A DNA stretch of 64,000 bases from Straminergon stramineum. Taxonomy: Eukaryota > Streptophyta > Bryopsida > Hypnales > Calliergonaceae. Location: NCBI GenBank assembly GCA_963920665.1, contig OY987268.1, positions 23,190,501 to 23,254,500 on the forward strand, given 5' to 3'. The position numbers and the translations under genes were made by a program. This document shows, in pieces, positions 1-12,739 of the stretch. Under the pieces are notes generated by a model that made no database searches, was not told the DNA's origin, and saw nothing but the letters and a program-made list of their open reading frames with translations. How positions within the stretch are numbered: the first letter of the stretch is position 1; each line of letters opens with the position of its first letter.

Positions 1-562
1 CTACCACATATATTCAATTACTACATGTTTTGAAATGAGTCTATTAGTAGTTTCCTCTCATAAATTTTGTTGGAGCCTTTTCCATCATTACCAACATGAA
101 TTGGGTTGGCAAATATAGAAGAAGTGAATTTCTTCATAATGTTTTTTTGGCACAAGTAATAAGTTTTATAATCACTAAGAGAAATCTAGGCACTAATATC
201 AAGCAAAGCAAGCCTACTATCCAAACAAAGTAGCAATAGTTGTAAAGGAAATCTTTAAAGTTCCAATTTAAAAGTTTTTTATTGATAAAAAGAATGAAAC
301 TATACTAAAAAACATAATTGGGAGTACTTTTATAGTTCCAAGTCATCACCTTCTAGTCTTTAAGGAACCCTAAACATCCACTTAGCATGAAATTTTGCCA
401 TAATATTGGCTACACAATGGGAGTAAAGAATATGTTTCAAGACATGCTTACCTCCGAACCACCCGTTCACAATCAAGGAGTGATTCCCATAACATCTCTC
501 ATAGCTTTCACAATGCCTTTTGAATACCATACATGAAAGTCTAATTATGCACTCAAGTGCAT

Positions 563-690
563 GAATTGAATTTCCACGTCTCATTCTTGGAGGTCCATGT
601 CACCTCATACCGTTCACAAGATGACAAGTGGCACTCTTTCACAAAAAAATAACTTAATTTATGCCAAATCTGACCTTCACGTAGGGTAAC
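563..690 (+). repeat. Dispersed repeat family R1, copy 1
   Basis: About 125 bp. It begins near GAATTGAATTTCCACGTC, passes a block reading CACCTCATACCGTTCACAAG, and ends near CTGACCTTCACGTAGGGTA. The same block order recurs at 1302-1450, 13307-13425 and 14983-15120, and inverted at 3478-3582. No coding capacity is seen. It is probably the conserved part of a larger, decayed transposon whose ends I cannot place. Confidence 0.7.
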
Positions 691-1301
691 AATGCATTTG
701 ATTATTAGTGATTGATTTTCATTTTCAATAATATTAACAACCAAAAGACCCACAAATTAGACTGGCCACTAATTCTACTTGGTCACTATGTGAGGAGACA
801 TTTTAGCATGAAATTCAGGGGGGGCCTTCAAGTATGGGGACTTCTGGAGGGAACTTGAAATTGGGATATTCCATACATTAAATTTAAAAAAAGATTCTGA
901 CAAATTTTTGTCCTGCAGTGTCCTTCTTGGCCCCCCCTTGGCAAGTCAATTTAATTACTGTAGGAGGCCTACGGTTGGACGAGCTATTTCAGAGCAAATA
1001 TCGCTTACATTACTACTGTGATTTAAGGCAATTGAGGTCCAATGATGTAGTGACACGTAGGCAAATTGTTGTCGATCATAGATGAAGTTGAGGTCAGCTG
1101 AACTGGGCTCAATATCTTGTGTAGATATTTCAAGGGAATGACGTGGCAATTGTGCCAAAAAATTTTAAAAATTTGCTAGTCTTTGAGCTTTGTCATTGTG
1201 AGAATAATTTAGAGTAACTTAGGTTGAAGGTATTTATAATTTTATTGGCTAGCTAGGTCATGTTAGTAGATGTTGCTAGCCTTGATATTATATGTGAAGG
1301 T

Positions 1302-1450
1302 CTGAAATTGAATTTCCATGTCAAATTCTTGGGGGTCTATATCACCTCACACCATTCACACCATTCACGAGATGATATGTGGCGCTTTTTTTTATTGGAC
1401 AAACATGACTTAATTTATGTTGAATTTTGACCTTCTTGTAGAGTTAGGTA
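1302..1450 (+). repeat. Dispersed repeat family R1, copy 2
   Basis: Same block order as the copy at 563-690: AATTGAATTTCCATGTC, then CACCTCACACCATTCAC, then GACTTAATTTATG and a diverged GACCTTC end. A short internal duplication of ACCATTCAC makes this copy longer. Confidence 0.65.
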
Positions 1451-2829
1451 CCTCTTGTTGAAGGTGTACATTGGATTTAGAGAGGGAAGTAGTGTATAAT
1501 AACACATGGCAATTATTAAGAATAAAATCAAAATTTATGTTTGTAATTTGCAATTTCTATTTGAGATTTAGTCTATCCACTCATAGTAATAATCAATCTT
1601 GTCCATTTAATTGATTCTTGAAAATATTTTTCAACAAGGAGAAGCCATTTTAGCCTAGTAGGACTAATAAGATCACTTTGGTTTTCTTGAGAACTCAGGT
1701 AGATTATATTGACTTCATATTCTATAAATCTTTAGAACAAATGCTAATCTACTTATAAAGCTTTGTTTCAGGTCCATCATTTCAATAAATATTGCAAAAG
1801 TTATAAGTCTTTGGTTTTTTGCAATGTCAATACAAGCATTTAAAAATATAATCTAATAAAAGATTAATTAGATTTGATTGGTTAGATTGATACCTACACA
1901 AAAACAGTTGAACCATTCAATTCCAAATAGTGAGATGAAAGTTAGGAAGAGTTTTATTTTGTGGGCAATGAAGATAGGAAAGAACATATAAAGTTGTTTT
2001 TTTAACTCAATTTTGAAACTTTCCAAATGAAACATGTATAAATAATATTTATTATTTACTAGAATATTCTTAGCATTGGAATTGATCATTTTTCATTTTT
2101 AGTAAAAGTTATTTTTGGTGTATATTTTTTTCTTTCAACCTATATACCTTATACTTTAAGTGTCTTGAAAAGATGAATATGATTTGTTTTGGTAAATTTT
2201 TTTACATGTATTTCCAAATTATTTTCCAACTTGTTGAGAAAAATGCACGAGCTATAGAACATACATGTTTTTTTCTAAAAAAGTTGGAAGAAATAATTTC
2301 ACCTTTGAGAAGGGCTAGAAAAACTACTTTTTCAAATTCATGCACATTCAACTTGCAATGGGTGGAAATTTTTACTCTAAAATTTTGGGAGGGTGTACTA
2401 GCTTGAACAAATCAACTAAAGGATCCTATGGTTGGATTTATTGAAGAATAAATATAGATGAAGATCTTTTAGCTCTATTTTGGGAATGAGTATTTGAAGG
2501 ACTTTTGGGCCTCAAAACACCATAGGCATTTAGGTCTAAGATTCACCCATTTCTAGTTGTTTAGCCTACAATTGCACATTCCATTAATACATCAAGATAT
2601 CTCACGTTATGTACATGCCATAGTGCTATACAAAGCCAATTTATTACTAGGCCAAATACAATTAGAGAGAATTGAATGTATACATATTTTGACACAAGGG
2701 AGGGGAGGATTTAAATTGTACATACTTAATACATTTCATTCCATATTATAGTGAAGAACATCATAGTGCAAATAAAATTTTGATGCCATTCTATAAATAA
2801 AATTTAATGGACATTGAAAGTACATCCAA

Positions 2830-3175
2830 AGTTCAAATTGCAATAAAAATACTAGGAAATTTTTCAAAATTCAAATTGGATTAGAAACTAGACTAGATGA
2901 CCTCCGTTTCATTTAATTGGGATCAAATTCAAAAATTATCATTGTTAAAAAGAAATATCAAATCTAGAGCAAAAAACAACAACTTTCCCAAAATACACTA
3001 TTGACAATACCATATTTTCTAATTTGTTTTCGTTGCATCTTCATGTGTTGAAAGGCCATAAATACATCAATGAGGCAACTTCCAAAATCATTTGAAACAA
3101 CTTTCATTCAAGCAACTTTCCAAACAAGAATTCAATGAAAAACGATTTGCAATCATCTTCTACAATGCTATGAAG
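2830..3175 (+). repeat. Dispersed repeat R2, copy 1
   Basis: Partly matches 8866-9205. Shared stretches include the start AAAGTTCAAATTGC versus AAAGTTCATATTGC, a central GAAACTAGACT versus GAAACTAAACT block, and the tail AATTCAATGAAAAACG versus AATTGAATGAAAAAACG. The two copies are strongly diverged and non-coding. The class is unknown. Confidence 0.5.
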
Positions 3176-3193
3176 TCATCCAAACGCCAATTT

Positions 3194-3209
3194 GGGGGGG
3201 GGGGGGGGG
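3194..3209 (+). repeat. Homopolymer run of 16 G
   Basis: An uninterrupted G16 tract read directly in the sequence. Such tracts are length-unstable, can form G-quadruplexes, and are prone to sequencing and assembly length errors. Confidence 0.9.
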
Positions 3210-3477
3210 CATCGTTGGTATTTCAAGGTTAAGCTTCTAGTACATAACACATTGTCAAAGCACCATGTGCAGTGAAATTCTTTAGAGCTAGAGTAGCGGC
3301 CCGGAGCACGTCCACCGTGTGTGTAATTGAGTCCTACAAGACAGGGAGTAGCTAGAGATGGGAAATATTCAGTGTCTGGTGCTATGCCCATGAGGGTGTT
3401 CCTCCATGGTAGTATGGGTAGTAGGTGGACAGGGCAATCTTGATGTCCATGAACTACCCTATGCAAAGCCGTCAAAC

Positions 3478-3582
3478 ATAAATTATGTCATTTTTGTAAA
3501 AAGAAAGTGCTTCATGTCATCTTGTCAATGGTGTGAGGTGACATGGCCCCCTGCGAATCTGATGTGGAAATTTCAATTTTGG
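3478..3582 (-). repeat. Dispersed repeat family R1, copy 3 (inverted)
   Basis: Reverse-oriented member of the R1 family. Read on the minus strand it gives AAATTTCCACATCAGATTC, then CACCTCACACCATTGACAAG, then a run of T and a TGACATAATT block. It matches the order in the forward copies but lacks the GACCTTCAC end. Confidence 0.65.
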
Positions 3583-3609
3583 GACCTAAGTGCCAAATGA
3601 GATCATCAT

Positions 3610-5340
3610 GCATGGTATCTCTTCCAACCTCTCATGGCCATTTTGCATGAGGGGAAACATGCACTTCATTCAATGGCCCATGAACTGAATACAGGCAGTA
3701 CGACCACAACCACGTCCATTTTACAAGTACCCAAATCTTCATGCCAAAAGCCCAGACCCTCTTAAATTGTTTCTTGTCCTTTTCCATTTCATGTATTAAT
3801 GCGTTTTTGGCTTTTCTAATAACCCACTCACATCTGAAGAAAAAAAACCCGCCCAGGTCTCGCCCTCTTGCTTTGACACTAATATCAATTCCCCTTCCCG
3901 TACTCCCTCCCTCCCTCGTGGAAACAAAGTGGGCATGACAAACGAATCCAAAGCCATGGGAGGGGCCCCTAGCACGGTTATAGGCCCTGGATCCCTGAAT
4001 TGAAGTCTCCTGAAAGGAAGGGAAAAAATGGTTGCTTGCTTTCTGGTGTTTTTAATTAAATCCACAATTCCCACATGGGAATTCAATACCACATTTGGTC
4101 AAAAATTTGTGATGAGCTTTTTTCTTGCCTCCAAAAGGGGGCATCCCCATGTTACTTATTAACCACTCACTCATCATTCTTCTTATGCTAATGGAATTTA
4201 GGGTTTGAATTCTCATGCAATCCTTTGGAACCAATCCCATTGTCCCATTATCCCAAACTCAGCCAGTGGAAAGGAAAGCCTGAGTAATAATAAGGTATAT
4301 ACCCATAGTATGAAGATAAATAGGACAAATTGAGTGCATCCAATTAAACGTATTGAAAAAAAAATTAAATTTGCAATGAAATTCCGATTCATTTGTGTCA
4401 AATAAATAAATAAATATTTAAAAAAATAATAATGTATTGACTGTGAGGTGGAGAGTTATTAGTTAGTTGGCAACTCGCCATTAAATTCCATTATCAGAAC
4501 CTTCACCTAAAAAGCACTGACAGAGACTATCATTAATTAATGAAGGAGGGACATGGCTGGAACTGACGAATTCGAACACCAGGAAAAAATTTAATGGAGG
4601 TTTGTCTCTTTCCATTGGAATAAATCAGTTCTTTTACTTAATGGTCACCTTCCTTTCCAAATAAAAGAAAAAAGAAAAGAAAAAAAGAAAAAAACTATCA
4701 GTTCTTTTCCTGTAGTTGAAAAAAAGAGGAAAATGAATTAAAAGTCATTTAATATAATACTTTATGTTTTGGGTTTGTTTTTTTTGACACAAATGAAACG
4801 GAATTTCATTGCAGAGATAAAATATAAGCCAACCAGACACAAGTGGCCTAGCCAGGGACAAGATAACAACAAAATGTACGTTTTTTTTCAGGAAGAACTC
4901 TCATAACAGTCCTTCTTTCTTATAAGTTAGAGGGCAGTAACTCCTTAAAGAAGATCAATGCATCTTAATAACAAGCAATTGACTCGACATTGCTTTAATT
5001 TGGAATGAAACTTTTGGGAGGTAATTAACCTCCAATCATGAAGATTCTATGCCATTTAATTAGCCTTTGAAGAGTCATTGGGAGTTGGGACCTGTGTATA
5101 CATACGCTGTGTATGTTTACACCCCCACCCCCCCCTTCAGAAATCCCATCATGTACGTACTGAAAATATGACTTTGTTCATTTGTTTAAAATCTTTTAAA
5201 AGAAAATGGCTTTGTATTTGTTGTATTTGTTGTATATCGTAGTATAGAGATGTACAATAGAACTTCTATGAAGAAATAGCCATGGGACTGGGCTCAAGTC
5301 TCCATGCTCAAGAATCTCAAAAAAATTCTCTGAAGAGCAT
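3610..5340. other. Intergenic, low-complexity AT-rich DNA
   Basis: No gene seen. It contains a purine tract of A and AAG runs near 4662-4695 and a C-rich tract near 5122-5136. Nothing else in it could be assigned. Confidence 0.55.
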
Positions 5341-5360
5341 GTCTTAGATTGGGCCTATGT

Positions 5361-5503
5361 CTAGCATCCATTGGGTGGATTAGGAATGTTTTTGAGAGTT
5401 TATTGTAAGAACTAAAGGAGATCACCCATTTCCAATTAGCCTCCTATTGTCATAGTTTAGGTTGCTCTATTTTTTATCAAATGAAGTGTGGTAGGTGACA
5501 GCT
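5361..5503 (+). repeat. Left flanking direct repeat R4 of the R3 unit
   Basis: About 143 bp starting at TAGCATCCATTGGGTGGATT and ending near GACAGCTCATGC. A second copy of about 80 percent identity by eye lies at 6193-6338 in the same orientation, so the pair brackets the 650-bp R3 unit. This could be a short terminal direct repeat of an unknown element, or a tandem duplication with R3 inserted or included. Confidence 0.6.
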
Positions 5504-5550
5504 CATGCACTTCTATGAAGTCTAGGTCTTGGATTGGGCCTATGTCTAGC

Positions 5551-6192
5551 TCCTAAATGCCCAATGCCATTTTTTAGCTTCTATGAATTTGCTCAAAATT
5601 GAACAAAAATCCATCATTTTGATAAGTAGTATCAATTATTTTAATTTGTAACCATACAAATTCAAACTAGACATGTTAGAGATCACATAGGGAAAGAAAA
5701 AAAAACAATAATGCGTGTGGATTGAAAGATTAAAGTGTTTGATCATGGGGGTGTTAAAATTGCAAAAACGATTTGACATCATTCAATCCTCTTTTCACAT
5801 GTCAAATCTAAAAAGTTGGTCACCAAAAAATATGAGGTTAAAGGGCCTAACATGCATAACCCCAATCAAATTATGGCTTCTCAAAATCTACTCTACAATT
5901 TTCTTAAATGAAATTCGAATGTAATTTTATCTCCAAGATCCAGTGTATTTCATGCTCATCTCCAAGAGCCCCCAACACTAAGAAAAGTCAAGATTGCAAT
6001 GGACACCCTTGCACAAAATCTTGAATAGAAAAATCAAAATCAACTATTTCTAGAATCAAACTTTTGATGCTAAAACTAGACTTCAAAAAGAAATTTTCAA
6101 AAATATAAACTACTAAAAATAGCAACTTGGTTAGGTTTTATCTAACTTCAAAGTATTGCCAATACCAAAATTTGGTGCCTCAGGCATTTAGG
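5551..6192 (+). repeat. Dispersed ~650-bp repeat R3, copy 1
   Basis: Matches 49270-49920 in the same orientation over nearly its whole length. Shared words include AACATGTTAGAGATC, TTGATCATGGG, ACATGCATAACCCCAA, CAAAATCTTGAATAGAAAAA, TTTTGATGCTAAAA and GGTTTTATCTAACTTCAAA. The copies are diverged and non-coding. Flanking sequence differs, so this is a dispersed, probably transposed, element. Confidence 0.75.
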
Positions 6193-6338
6193 GCTAGCAT
6201 TTATTGGGTGGATTATGAATGTTTTCAAGAGATAATTGTAATAACTAAAAGGAGATCACACATTTCCGATTAGCCTCCCATTCTCATAATTTAGGTTATT
6301 CCATTTCCAATTAGATGAAGTATAGGTGACAACTCATG
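6193..6338 (+). repeat. Right flanking direct repeat R4 of the R3 unit
   Basis: Second copy of the repeat at 5361-5503. It starts TAGCATTTATTGGGTGGATT, shares GGAGATCAC, AGCCTCC and GATGAAGT blocks, and ends GACAACTCATGCC. The spacing between copies is about 830 bp. Confidence 0.6.
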
Positions 6339-6339
6339 C

Positions 6340-8865
6340 CTTGTAAGACCCCTGGAAACAACAAAAGTTTCCATGAGGTGTACATTGGAAGCTTACAATG
6401 ATCACAACATGTACATTGAAAGCCATACATCAATTTTGGAACCACTTTAAGGTTGGAAATAGGTTTGTCTACATATCAAGAATGGAACAAATAGACTCCA
6501 CACAAAAAAAATTGTGATAATTTTGCTCTAAAGGGAAATTTTTTAGGAAAGTATGAAATAATTTTGAAATTTGTTTCTCTAAATGGGAAAAAAAATCCTG
6601 AACTTCTTCCATGCTACAGATAGGCTAAATTGCTTAGGTGATTGGAAATAGGTGATCATTTTAATACAAAAAATCCATGAAGTGCATTCAAGCCTGTTGA
6701 AAAAACAATTTCAATCTTTTTTTTTAATAATTCAACTAGCACACTCATTTGATACTTTATAATCATTGTACAAGGTTATGAATGAGTTAACCTTCAAAAC
6801 AACAAGTTGAGTTCCTTGGCCTTGGTTTTGAAAGAATCGTTAATATAAATTCTTTTTGTATTTTTTGGAATGTTTCAACTTACTCAACTAACTTCAATAG
6901 TGAGTATGGCTTGCCAAGCCTTGCATTTAGGTTACAAAGTCAAAGCATTGTTCACTATTCACTTTTGCATGGCCTAATCACAAAAACTTTGGACAAGCAT
7001 CAAGATCCATACCCTTCTCCAAGGAGATTTTTGATTTCCCTTTGGATTGGCTTCTCAACAAGTGAATGTCGTTTACAAAAGAATATAGGGATGGGATGGA
7101 AAGGAAAAATTTCAAGAACGAAGATCTAATGTTTGGATTCTTCTCATGCCATAATTTATTTTGCCCAAAAGCTCAATGTTTACATTCAGCCTTCTTGCCA
7201 AAGATACTTAGAGGTTAATCTAAAGGTTTTTTAAACAAATAGAAATCCATTGCAAAACAAAAAGAATAGCAAAACCAAGTGCCTTTGGGCACCATAGACA
7301 AAAATGAAAAAGAGGTAGAGAACCTAAAGTTTTTAAAGATTGTTTTGTTCTTTTGTTGATTTTGGATAGGTTCTAGTAATTTCACATTTTAAATTTTTTT
7401 TTAGGATTTTGATCTACTAGCTTCTATAGTATATAATCTATATATGAAGTTTTATTTCAAATGTTCTAAGATATTGAATATTTTGAATTTTGTTTGTTTG
7501 TGTGTACGTTTCGAGGGCATCCATAAACAATAAATTGTACAATAATATAATTTGAGAGTTCTATAAATACAAATTATGATTTGATTAGTGCCTACAAACC
7601 CCAACGACATTTGAACTTCATACTTCACATCCCATTTCCAAATTGATGTGGTGCTAGGGCAAATTCCAAACACACAATGACCTCATAGTGGTTACATATG
7701 TTGTAACAAGTCAAACAAATTACCATTCTCCCAAACGGACCCCATTTGAATACAAATAACATTTTCACATTAGATGGGGAGAAGCATTGTTATTTCCATA
7801 ACATAGGGCTAGCTCTTTAGCATTATGAAGCCTTTTTTTTTGTTAGGCCCCCAATTGAGCATAGTTGACCAAGATCTATTCATTCAACTATTGAGTATAT
7901 GATAACACAAGCATAGAGACTCATTATGAGAAAGGCGACATGAAGCTCTCCATGCCCATGTCTCGGCATGCTATTTCTTTCTCCGCATAACAAAATTCTT
8001 CATTGACATTACCTACTCCATATTTTCTTCCCAACACATGAAACAATGTGAAATTGTTGACAAATTAGTGAAATTCCAATGAAGCAACCTAATTAGCTGA
8101 CTGGGTGGCATTTCGCCATAAGCGTGTGATCAAAAGAAGTGTGTAGAAGTGGGGGTAGCCTGACTTCGGGAGCCATGCATGACCGGCTGTGGCCGACTTC
8201 CTTTGACAACAAAGTATTTCCAAGCCGTGTGAGGAAGAAATCCCTTGGAAACGTAGATTACTCAGTTGAAACTTCCCAGAATCTGTCTCACAGCCCAGAT
8301 TTGACAATAGTCAAACTTAACCGTAGTTGAGTCAAGTTCAGTGGTCTTGGGTGACCCAGGAACAGTTTGCATATTCTGCAATAAGGTATTACCTGGGTTT
8401 TGTTTTTCTAGAGACGTAATTGAATTTTGTGGAATTCATCAATACTGTTAGGGAAGGGCCCTTTGGGTTGGGAAGGGCGACATTTTCAAACTAAATACTA
8501 TTGTAGGCAAACCCTACAAGGATGGGCCCATGACCACGGAGTTCTAGCTTCATTGTCCATTATTTTGTTTGCATGATGCCATTTTTCAACTAGATTTGAG
8601 TGAAAAGAAATTAATATCTATTTTTTGGGAGATTAATTCACATGTTTGCTATAGGTTGTCAAAATTTTAACCTTTTTTGGAAAAAATTGAAATTGCTGTG
8701 AATTTTTTAAGAAAACAATGAAGAAAATTCATATCAAATACAAAATATACTCAAAAAATATGAAATTTTCAACATAGATGTATATTATAGTGTAAGAAAT
8801 CATGTCCTTAACCAATATTATCGTGTCACTCTAAAATTAGGAAATAAAAAAACTATGGTTATAGG
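6340..8865. other. Intergenic AT-rich DNA
   Basis: No gene, RNA or well-bounded repeat could be supported. Short open frames lack recognisable motifs and have a composition like the surroundings. Confidence 0.5.
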
Positions 8866-9205
8866 TCCAAAGTTCATATTGCTATAAAATATTGAAATTT
8901 ACGAATTTCTTAAAATTTCCAATTGGAGTAGAAACTAAACTTGATAAGCTTCATTTCATTAGTTGGATTCAAACTCAAAAAACATCATTTTTATGGCTGA
9001 AATTCACATCAAAAGAAAAAGAGCAAGAAATGGCCCAACTACACTACAAGGGGGATTTGTGGATTGAGCATCATCTTCTTTAGAAAATAATGAGGGACGT
9101 TGCAATACTTTTCACTGAAAATGTAATCAAGTCCCCTCCAAATAAATAAATTGAATGAAAAAACGTTTTCCCCATCCTACAATCTTAGTTGAAATCATCC
9201 ATTCG
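8866..9205 (+). repeat. Dispersed repeat R2, copy 2
   Basis: Diverged partner of 2830-3175. It shares the starting AAAGTTCA block, the central GAAACTAAACT block with CATTTCATTA, an A-rich tail and the AATTGAATGAAAAAACG segment near the end. It is non-coding. Confidence 0.5.
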
Positions 9206-9339
9206 TCACTTAGTGTCCACACCATGGTACATGGTTAAGGATTTTCCAATTGAAAATGATTTTGGAAACTCAATCATGTTCACTTTCTAAACAAAAAACC
9301 CTTTCAAGATATTATAGACAAAGTCTCTTGCAGTGAAGT

Positions 9340-10948
9340 TACTTGTTTTGTTCTAGTTCTTTGATCTTTACTCTTTGTTTTAGTTTTTTTCTAAGATTTT
9401 TTAAGCTATGAAGACTTGGAGATTTGCAAAGAATCACTATAAAATCCTTAATTAGGAGGATATTACCAAGGTTATATCTTGAACTTTAGACCTAAATCAC
9501 AAGAGAAATCAATTTCCAAAGTCTTTTTTTTATAATTTTTTTTTTGTGGGACCAAAAACGTTGAAATCATGTAAGTACATGTCCCCCCCACCCCTTGTGC
9601 CCTCTATGAAACCAACCAATTGAACTCTTAAGGGTCAAGAACAACTCCATTGGGCTCCCACAAGAGCACACAACAATAGAAAAACAATCCCAAGATTGTT
9701 GGCCTCTACTCAAACCATCAATCTCCCTACATCAAAGATACCAAATTCCCCTACAAATCTAGATACTCTAATCCCATTTGCTTCACCACATGCACAACAA
9801 CCAATATATTGACTTGATACCAAAGCGGTCAACCATATCCACCAAATGGTCCACACTTGCCATTCCCACTAGAATAACTCCCCATTCCATCCTCCCCATT
9901 CCATGCCAAACCAAGGTCAATCAACCAACTATTGAACTATTATTATTTCTTGCCATTACCATTACCATTACAAGAGGTGCTTCTTGGTCTCCCACCCCAT
10001 TCCACATGTGCAAAATCTCCCCCTCCACAACATCCCAATCCCAGGCCCATGTCCCCCTTGTGTACATAACGGCTTCCAAGGGATGCCTCCGTGTAGAGTG
10101 TAGACCTCCACGTGGGGGCTTGTCCTGATTGACCTATCCGAAGCTCTCTTTGTTTCGTTTCGTTTGCACATGTGCCGAATTGTTGGTAACGTAGCTCCCC
10201 TTGGAAGACCAATTCCGCTGAATCCCAGTAGAACCCCCGAGGCCTTGGGAGGGGGGGCCGCTGGGACTCACTCAGCACTGGAGTTGACGGAGTTAACTCG
10301 AGTTAGTTGGTGGAGACACGGCTCCTACTGGACTGTACAGTAGCTTAGTTCCCTTCATTGGTGAGTTCCGCTGGAATAAAGGTTACTTAGTAACTTAACC
10401 CTGGTTGGGAGGCTGCTGCGAGGCTGGGACCCCTGGTTAGGTTCAGGTAGGTTACTGTAGGGTGTGGTCACCACTCACCACTCACCACTCTGCCTGGGTT
10501 TGGGTTTTGGATTTTAGGGTAAGATATCCTACAGTGTAAGCTTACCGAAGTATTTGCTGGACCCCGGAGCACCTGGGAGTGGGGATGGGGGGTTGACCTG
10601 ACCTCATTGCACAGCACTCGAAACTCCATGGGGCTGGCTGGCCTGCAGGCAGAGGCAGGCAAGCACAGGCAGGCAAGCACAGGCAGGCAGGCAGGCAGGC
10701 AGGCCCTGGGGAAGTTGTCACGGAGGGAAGAAGCTGAAGTCAAGCCTGAATCTAGGCTTAAGCTTACTCGCTATTGGGGATGCAAAAACTTTGGGAAATT
10801 AGGAGCTAACTTAACTCAACCTAACCCAACTCAACTCAGTTCGGTGGTCAAACTGAACCGCCCCCTGGCTGGCTAGCTTAGCTGGGTCTAAAGTCTAATA
10901 ACTTAAACCGCACCCTGCCGGCATTTGGCATTTGTTGTTGGAAGGAAG
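9340..10948. other. Intergenic; GC-richer patch 10.1-10.9 kb with microsatellite
   Basis: The first part is AT-rich. From about 10080 to 10900 the base composition rises in GC and the sequence holds short direct repeats (CACTCAC x3 near 10472; CAGG/GGCA repeats near 10640-10710). Open frames here are repeat-driven, and I recognise no protein family. It could be an old promoter or first-exon region, but no linked coding exon was found. Confidence 0.5.
10640..10705 (+). repeat. GGCA/GCAG microsatellite
   Basis: Imperfect repeats of GGCA, partly arranged as two GGCAAGCACA units followed by a perfect run of GGCA tetramers. Confidence 0.85.
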
Positions 10949-10952
10949 TTAA

Positions 10953-12004
10953 CCCTTGAACAATGCGGCCCACATGACCTAAGGTAGTTGTCAAAATGCT
11001 CCGAGTATGGGACCAATTGATGGGGGCATTCTTTGTCTCTGTAAGGTAGGAGGCTAAAACTCCGACTGGGTATTAATCCCTAAATGTTTCAGACTATGTT
11101 TTCTCCAAAACTGCTCCAAAACTGTCATTTCTAATATAAGTACTGACTTTTAGGAAAAAAACATTTCTGGACACATGTAACCATAAGATCTTGTAATACC
11201 TTGATTTGAGAAGACGTGGAAAAAATTTCAGAAATTTCCACTATGTAGATTGTAAGATATTAGTGTTTCAATGGACGAAAATCCTTTTTTTGGCCCTGTG
11301 AAAAAACGGGCAGCTGGACTTTACAAGGTCACATTCGTATGAAAAAATTCCAAAATGGTGGTTACTCTTTGGATTCATTTTTCAAGGCAAGTTGGCTACA
11401 TGCTTGAAAAAATTCAGATCATTTGGAATTGTACAACATATAGAAAAAAAATAGTAAGTTCAAAGAAGTAGAGAATGATTCAAAATACTAAATTGTTAAG
11501 GATTTTGTTATAGAATTGAAAAATGACAATCCCAATGGTTGTGATGTTTTAATAAACAATCTACATCCTATGATTTTATTTTATTTTCGAAAAATGTTGA
11601 AAATTGAGTTAAATAAAGGATTTTGAAGTTTATTTTAGAGTAGAGAATCCAAAACTGCCCACAAACTAAAACACCTCATAACTTTCGTCTCATTAATCAA
11701 AATGGAATGATTCAAAGCTTTCCATGTACATATAAATCTAGAAAACCAATTTCAGATTTTTATTTCTTAAAAAAATGTTTTTTTAAGAAATTTTTGGGCT
11801 GCCCAAAGATCAATGAAAATTACATATCATGCCATAACTTTTTAACCATGTAGTCAAAAGTTATGAAATTTTTTGGGCCTTAAAGCTACTCCTCGGGCAC
11901 ATGTTGTGTGAAAATTTCAAAGAAAAAGAAAAGAAAAACTCCATTTGTAGTGAGCTGCCTAAAATTGCCATGTTGCCAAAAAACGTAGTTTGGTCCTTCA
12001 AGGG
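10953..12004. mobile_element. TTAA-flanked non-autonomous element, 1052 bp
   Basis: The left end reads TTAA then CCCTTGAAC. The right end reads CTTCAAGGG then TTAA. The terminal inverted repeat is thus CCCTTGAA (8 bp), with a TTAA target duplication at 10949-10952 and 12005-12008. TTAA duplication with ends starting CCC is typical of piggyBac-type DNA transposons. The interior has no transposase frame, so the copy would be non-autonomous. Short TIRs leave some chance of coincidence, but CCCTT ends recur next to TTAA at 29727 and 22946. Confidence 0.6.
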
Positions 12005-12367
12005 TTAAAAGTGAACATGACATAGAGGTACATTTTGCTTTCTTCAATGTACCAATTCTGCAATTTCAGGAGGTGGTTTCTTTCCATGCCTACTGTGTCT
12101 CAACTTCAAAAATTCATAACTAATTCCACAAAGCTCCAAAAAATACGAAATGACTTGGATTAGATGCCAATTCCTTTTTTCTTCCTACAAAAATTTGCTA
12201 GAAATTGTTTTAAAGAGGTGAGATTCCTCAAAAAGGCAATCAACTCTTAAATGGTCACTTTAAAAGCCTCCTACCTTAATGGACAATGGAGTCATTTGTT
12301 AGAGATTTCTTTTATTTTGGGGCATCCTTCAAAGGTTAACCATGTAATGTTGTTGGAATCAAATCAA

Positions 12368-12478
12368 TGTCTAATGGATGACAAAGAATTCTCCTATGTA
12401 AGACAACCAAGTGTAGATGTTCATCCTTGGAATTTTAGGTGAAAAGGAGAGGTCTTGTACAATAGTTTGGCCTCCAAT
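12368..12478 (+). repeat. Fragment related to the TTAA MITE at 29.7 kb
   Basis: Shares with 29757-29865 the ordered words GATGACAAAGAAT, CTATGTA, TTCATCCTT, GAATTTT, AAAGG and CTCCAATGA. The ends of this copy are not clear. A weaker relative may lie near 19885-19945. Confidence 0.55.
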
Positions 12479-12598
12479 GACCGAGGTAGTCACTCAAATA
12501 CTCTGATTATTGAACCAATAAGTGCATTATTTGTTTCTACAATTAACAATGAAGTCATCCGTAAGACCTTTTAGGTCTTCTATGTCTTATAGGGTTAA

Positions 12599-12739
12599 CC
12601 TTGCAAAGACAAGATCTATTACTGAGGTACTTTACCCCCCAAATGATCCGATTTATGGTCCAATAGGTGTGTTTCTCATTTCTACAGTGTTATGGAAAGT
12701 CATCCATCTACCATTTGGGGATGGTGTAGTGTTGCAAGG
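12599..12739. mobile_element. Possible 141-bp TTAA-flanked MITE
   Basis: Flanked by TTAA on both sides, with outer ends CCTTGCAA at left and TTGCAAGG at right, so the flank plus end forms a perfect 12-bp inverted repeat. No coding capacity. Length and structure fit a MITE, but the short repeat could arise by chance. Confidence 0.4.

Larger units (their letters stand above)
1..3477. other. AT-rich intergenic DNA with old repeats
   Basis: No supportable gene. The stretch holds two forward copies of a dispersed ~125-bp repeat (about 563-690 and 1302-1450), one member of another dispersed pair (about 2830-3175), and a run of 16 G at 3194-3209. Short open frames here have no recognisable domain and look like chance. 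Confidence 0.6.

Noticed and set aside
10100..10900. Possible gene start in the GC-richer patch
   Set aside because: Open frames on both strands are driven by CAGG/CACTCAC repeats, and no downstream exon with homology was found.
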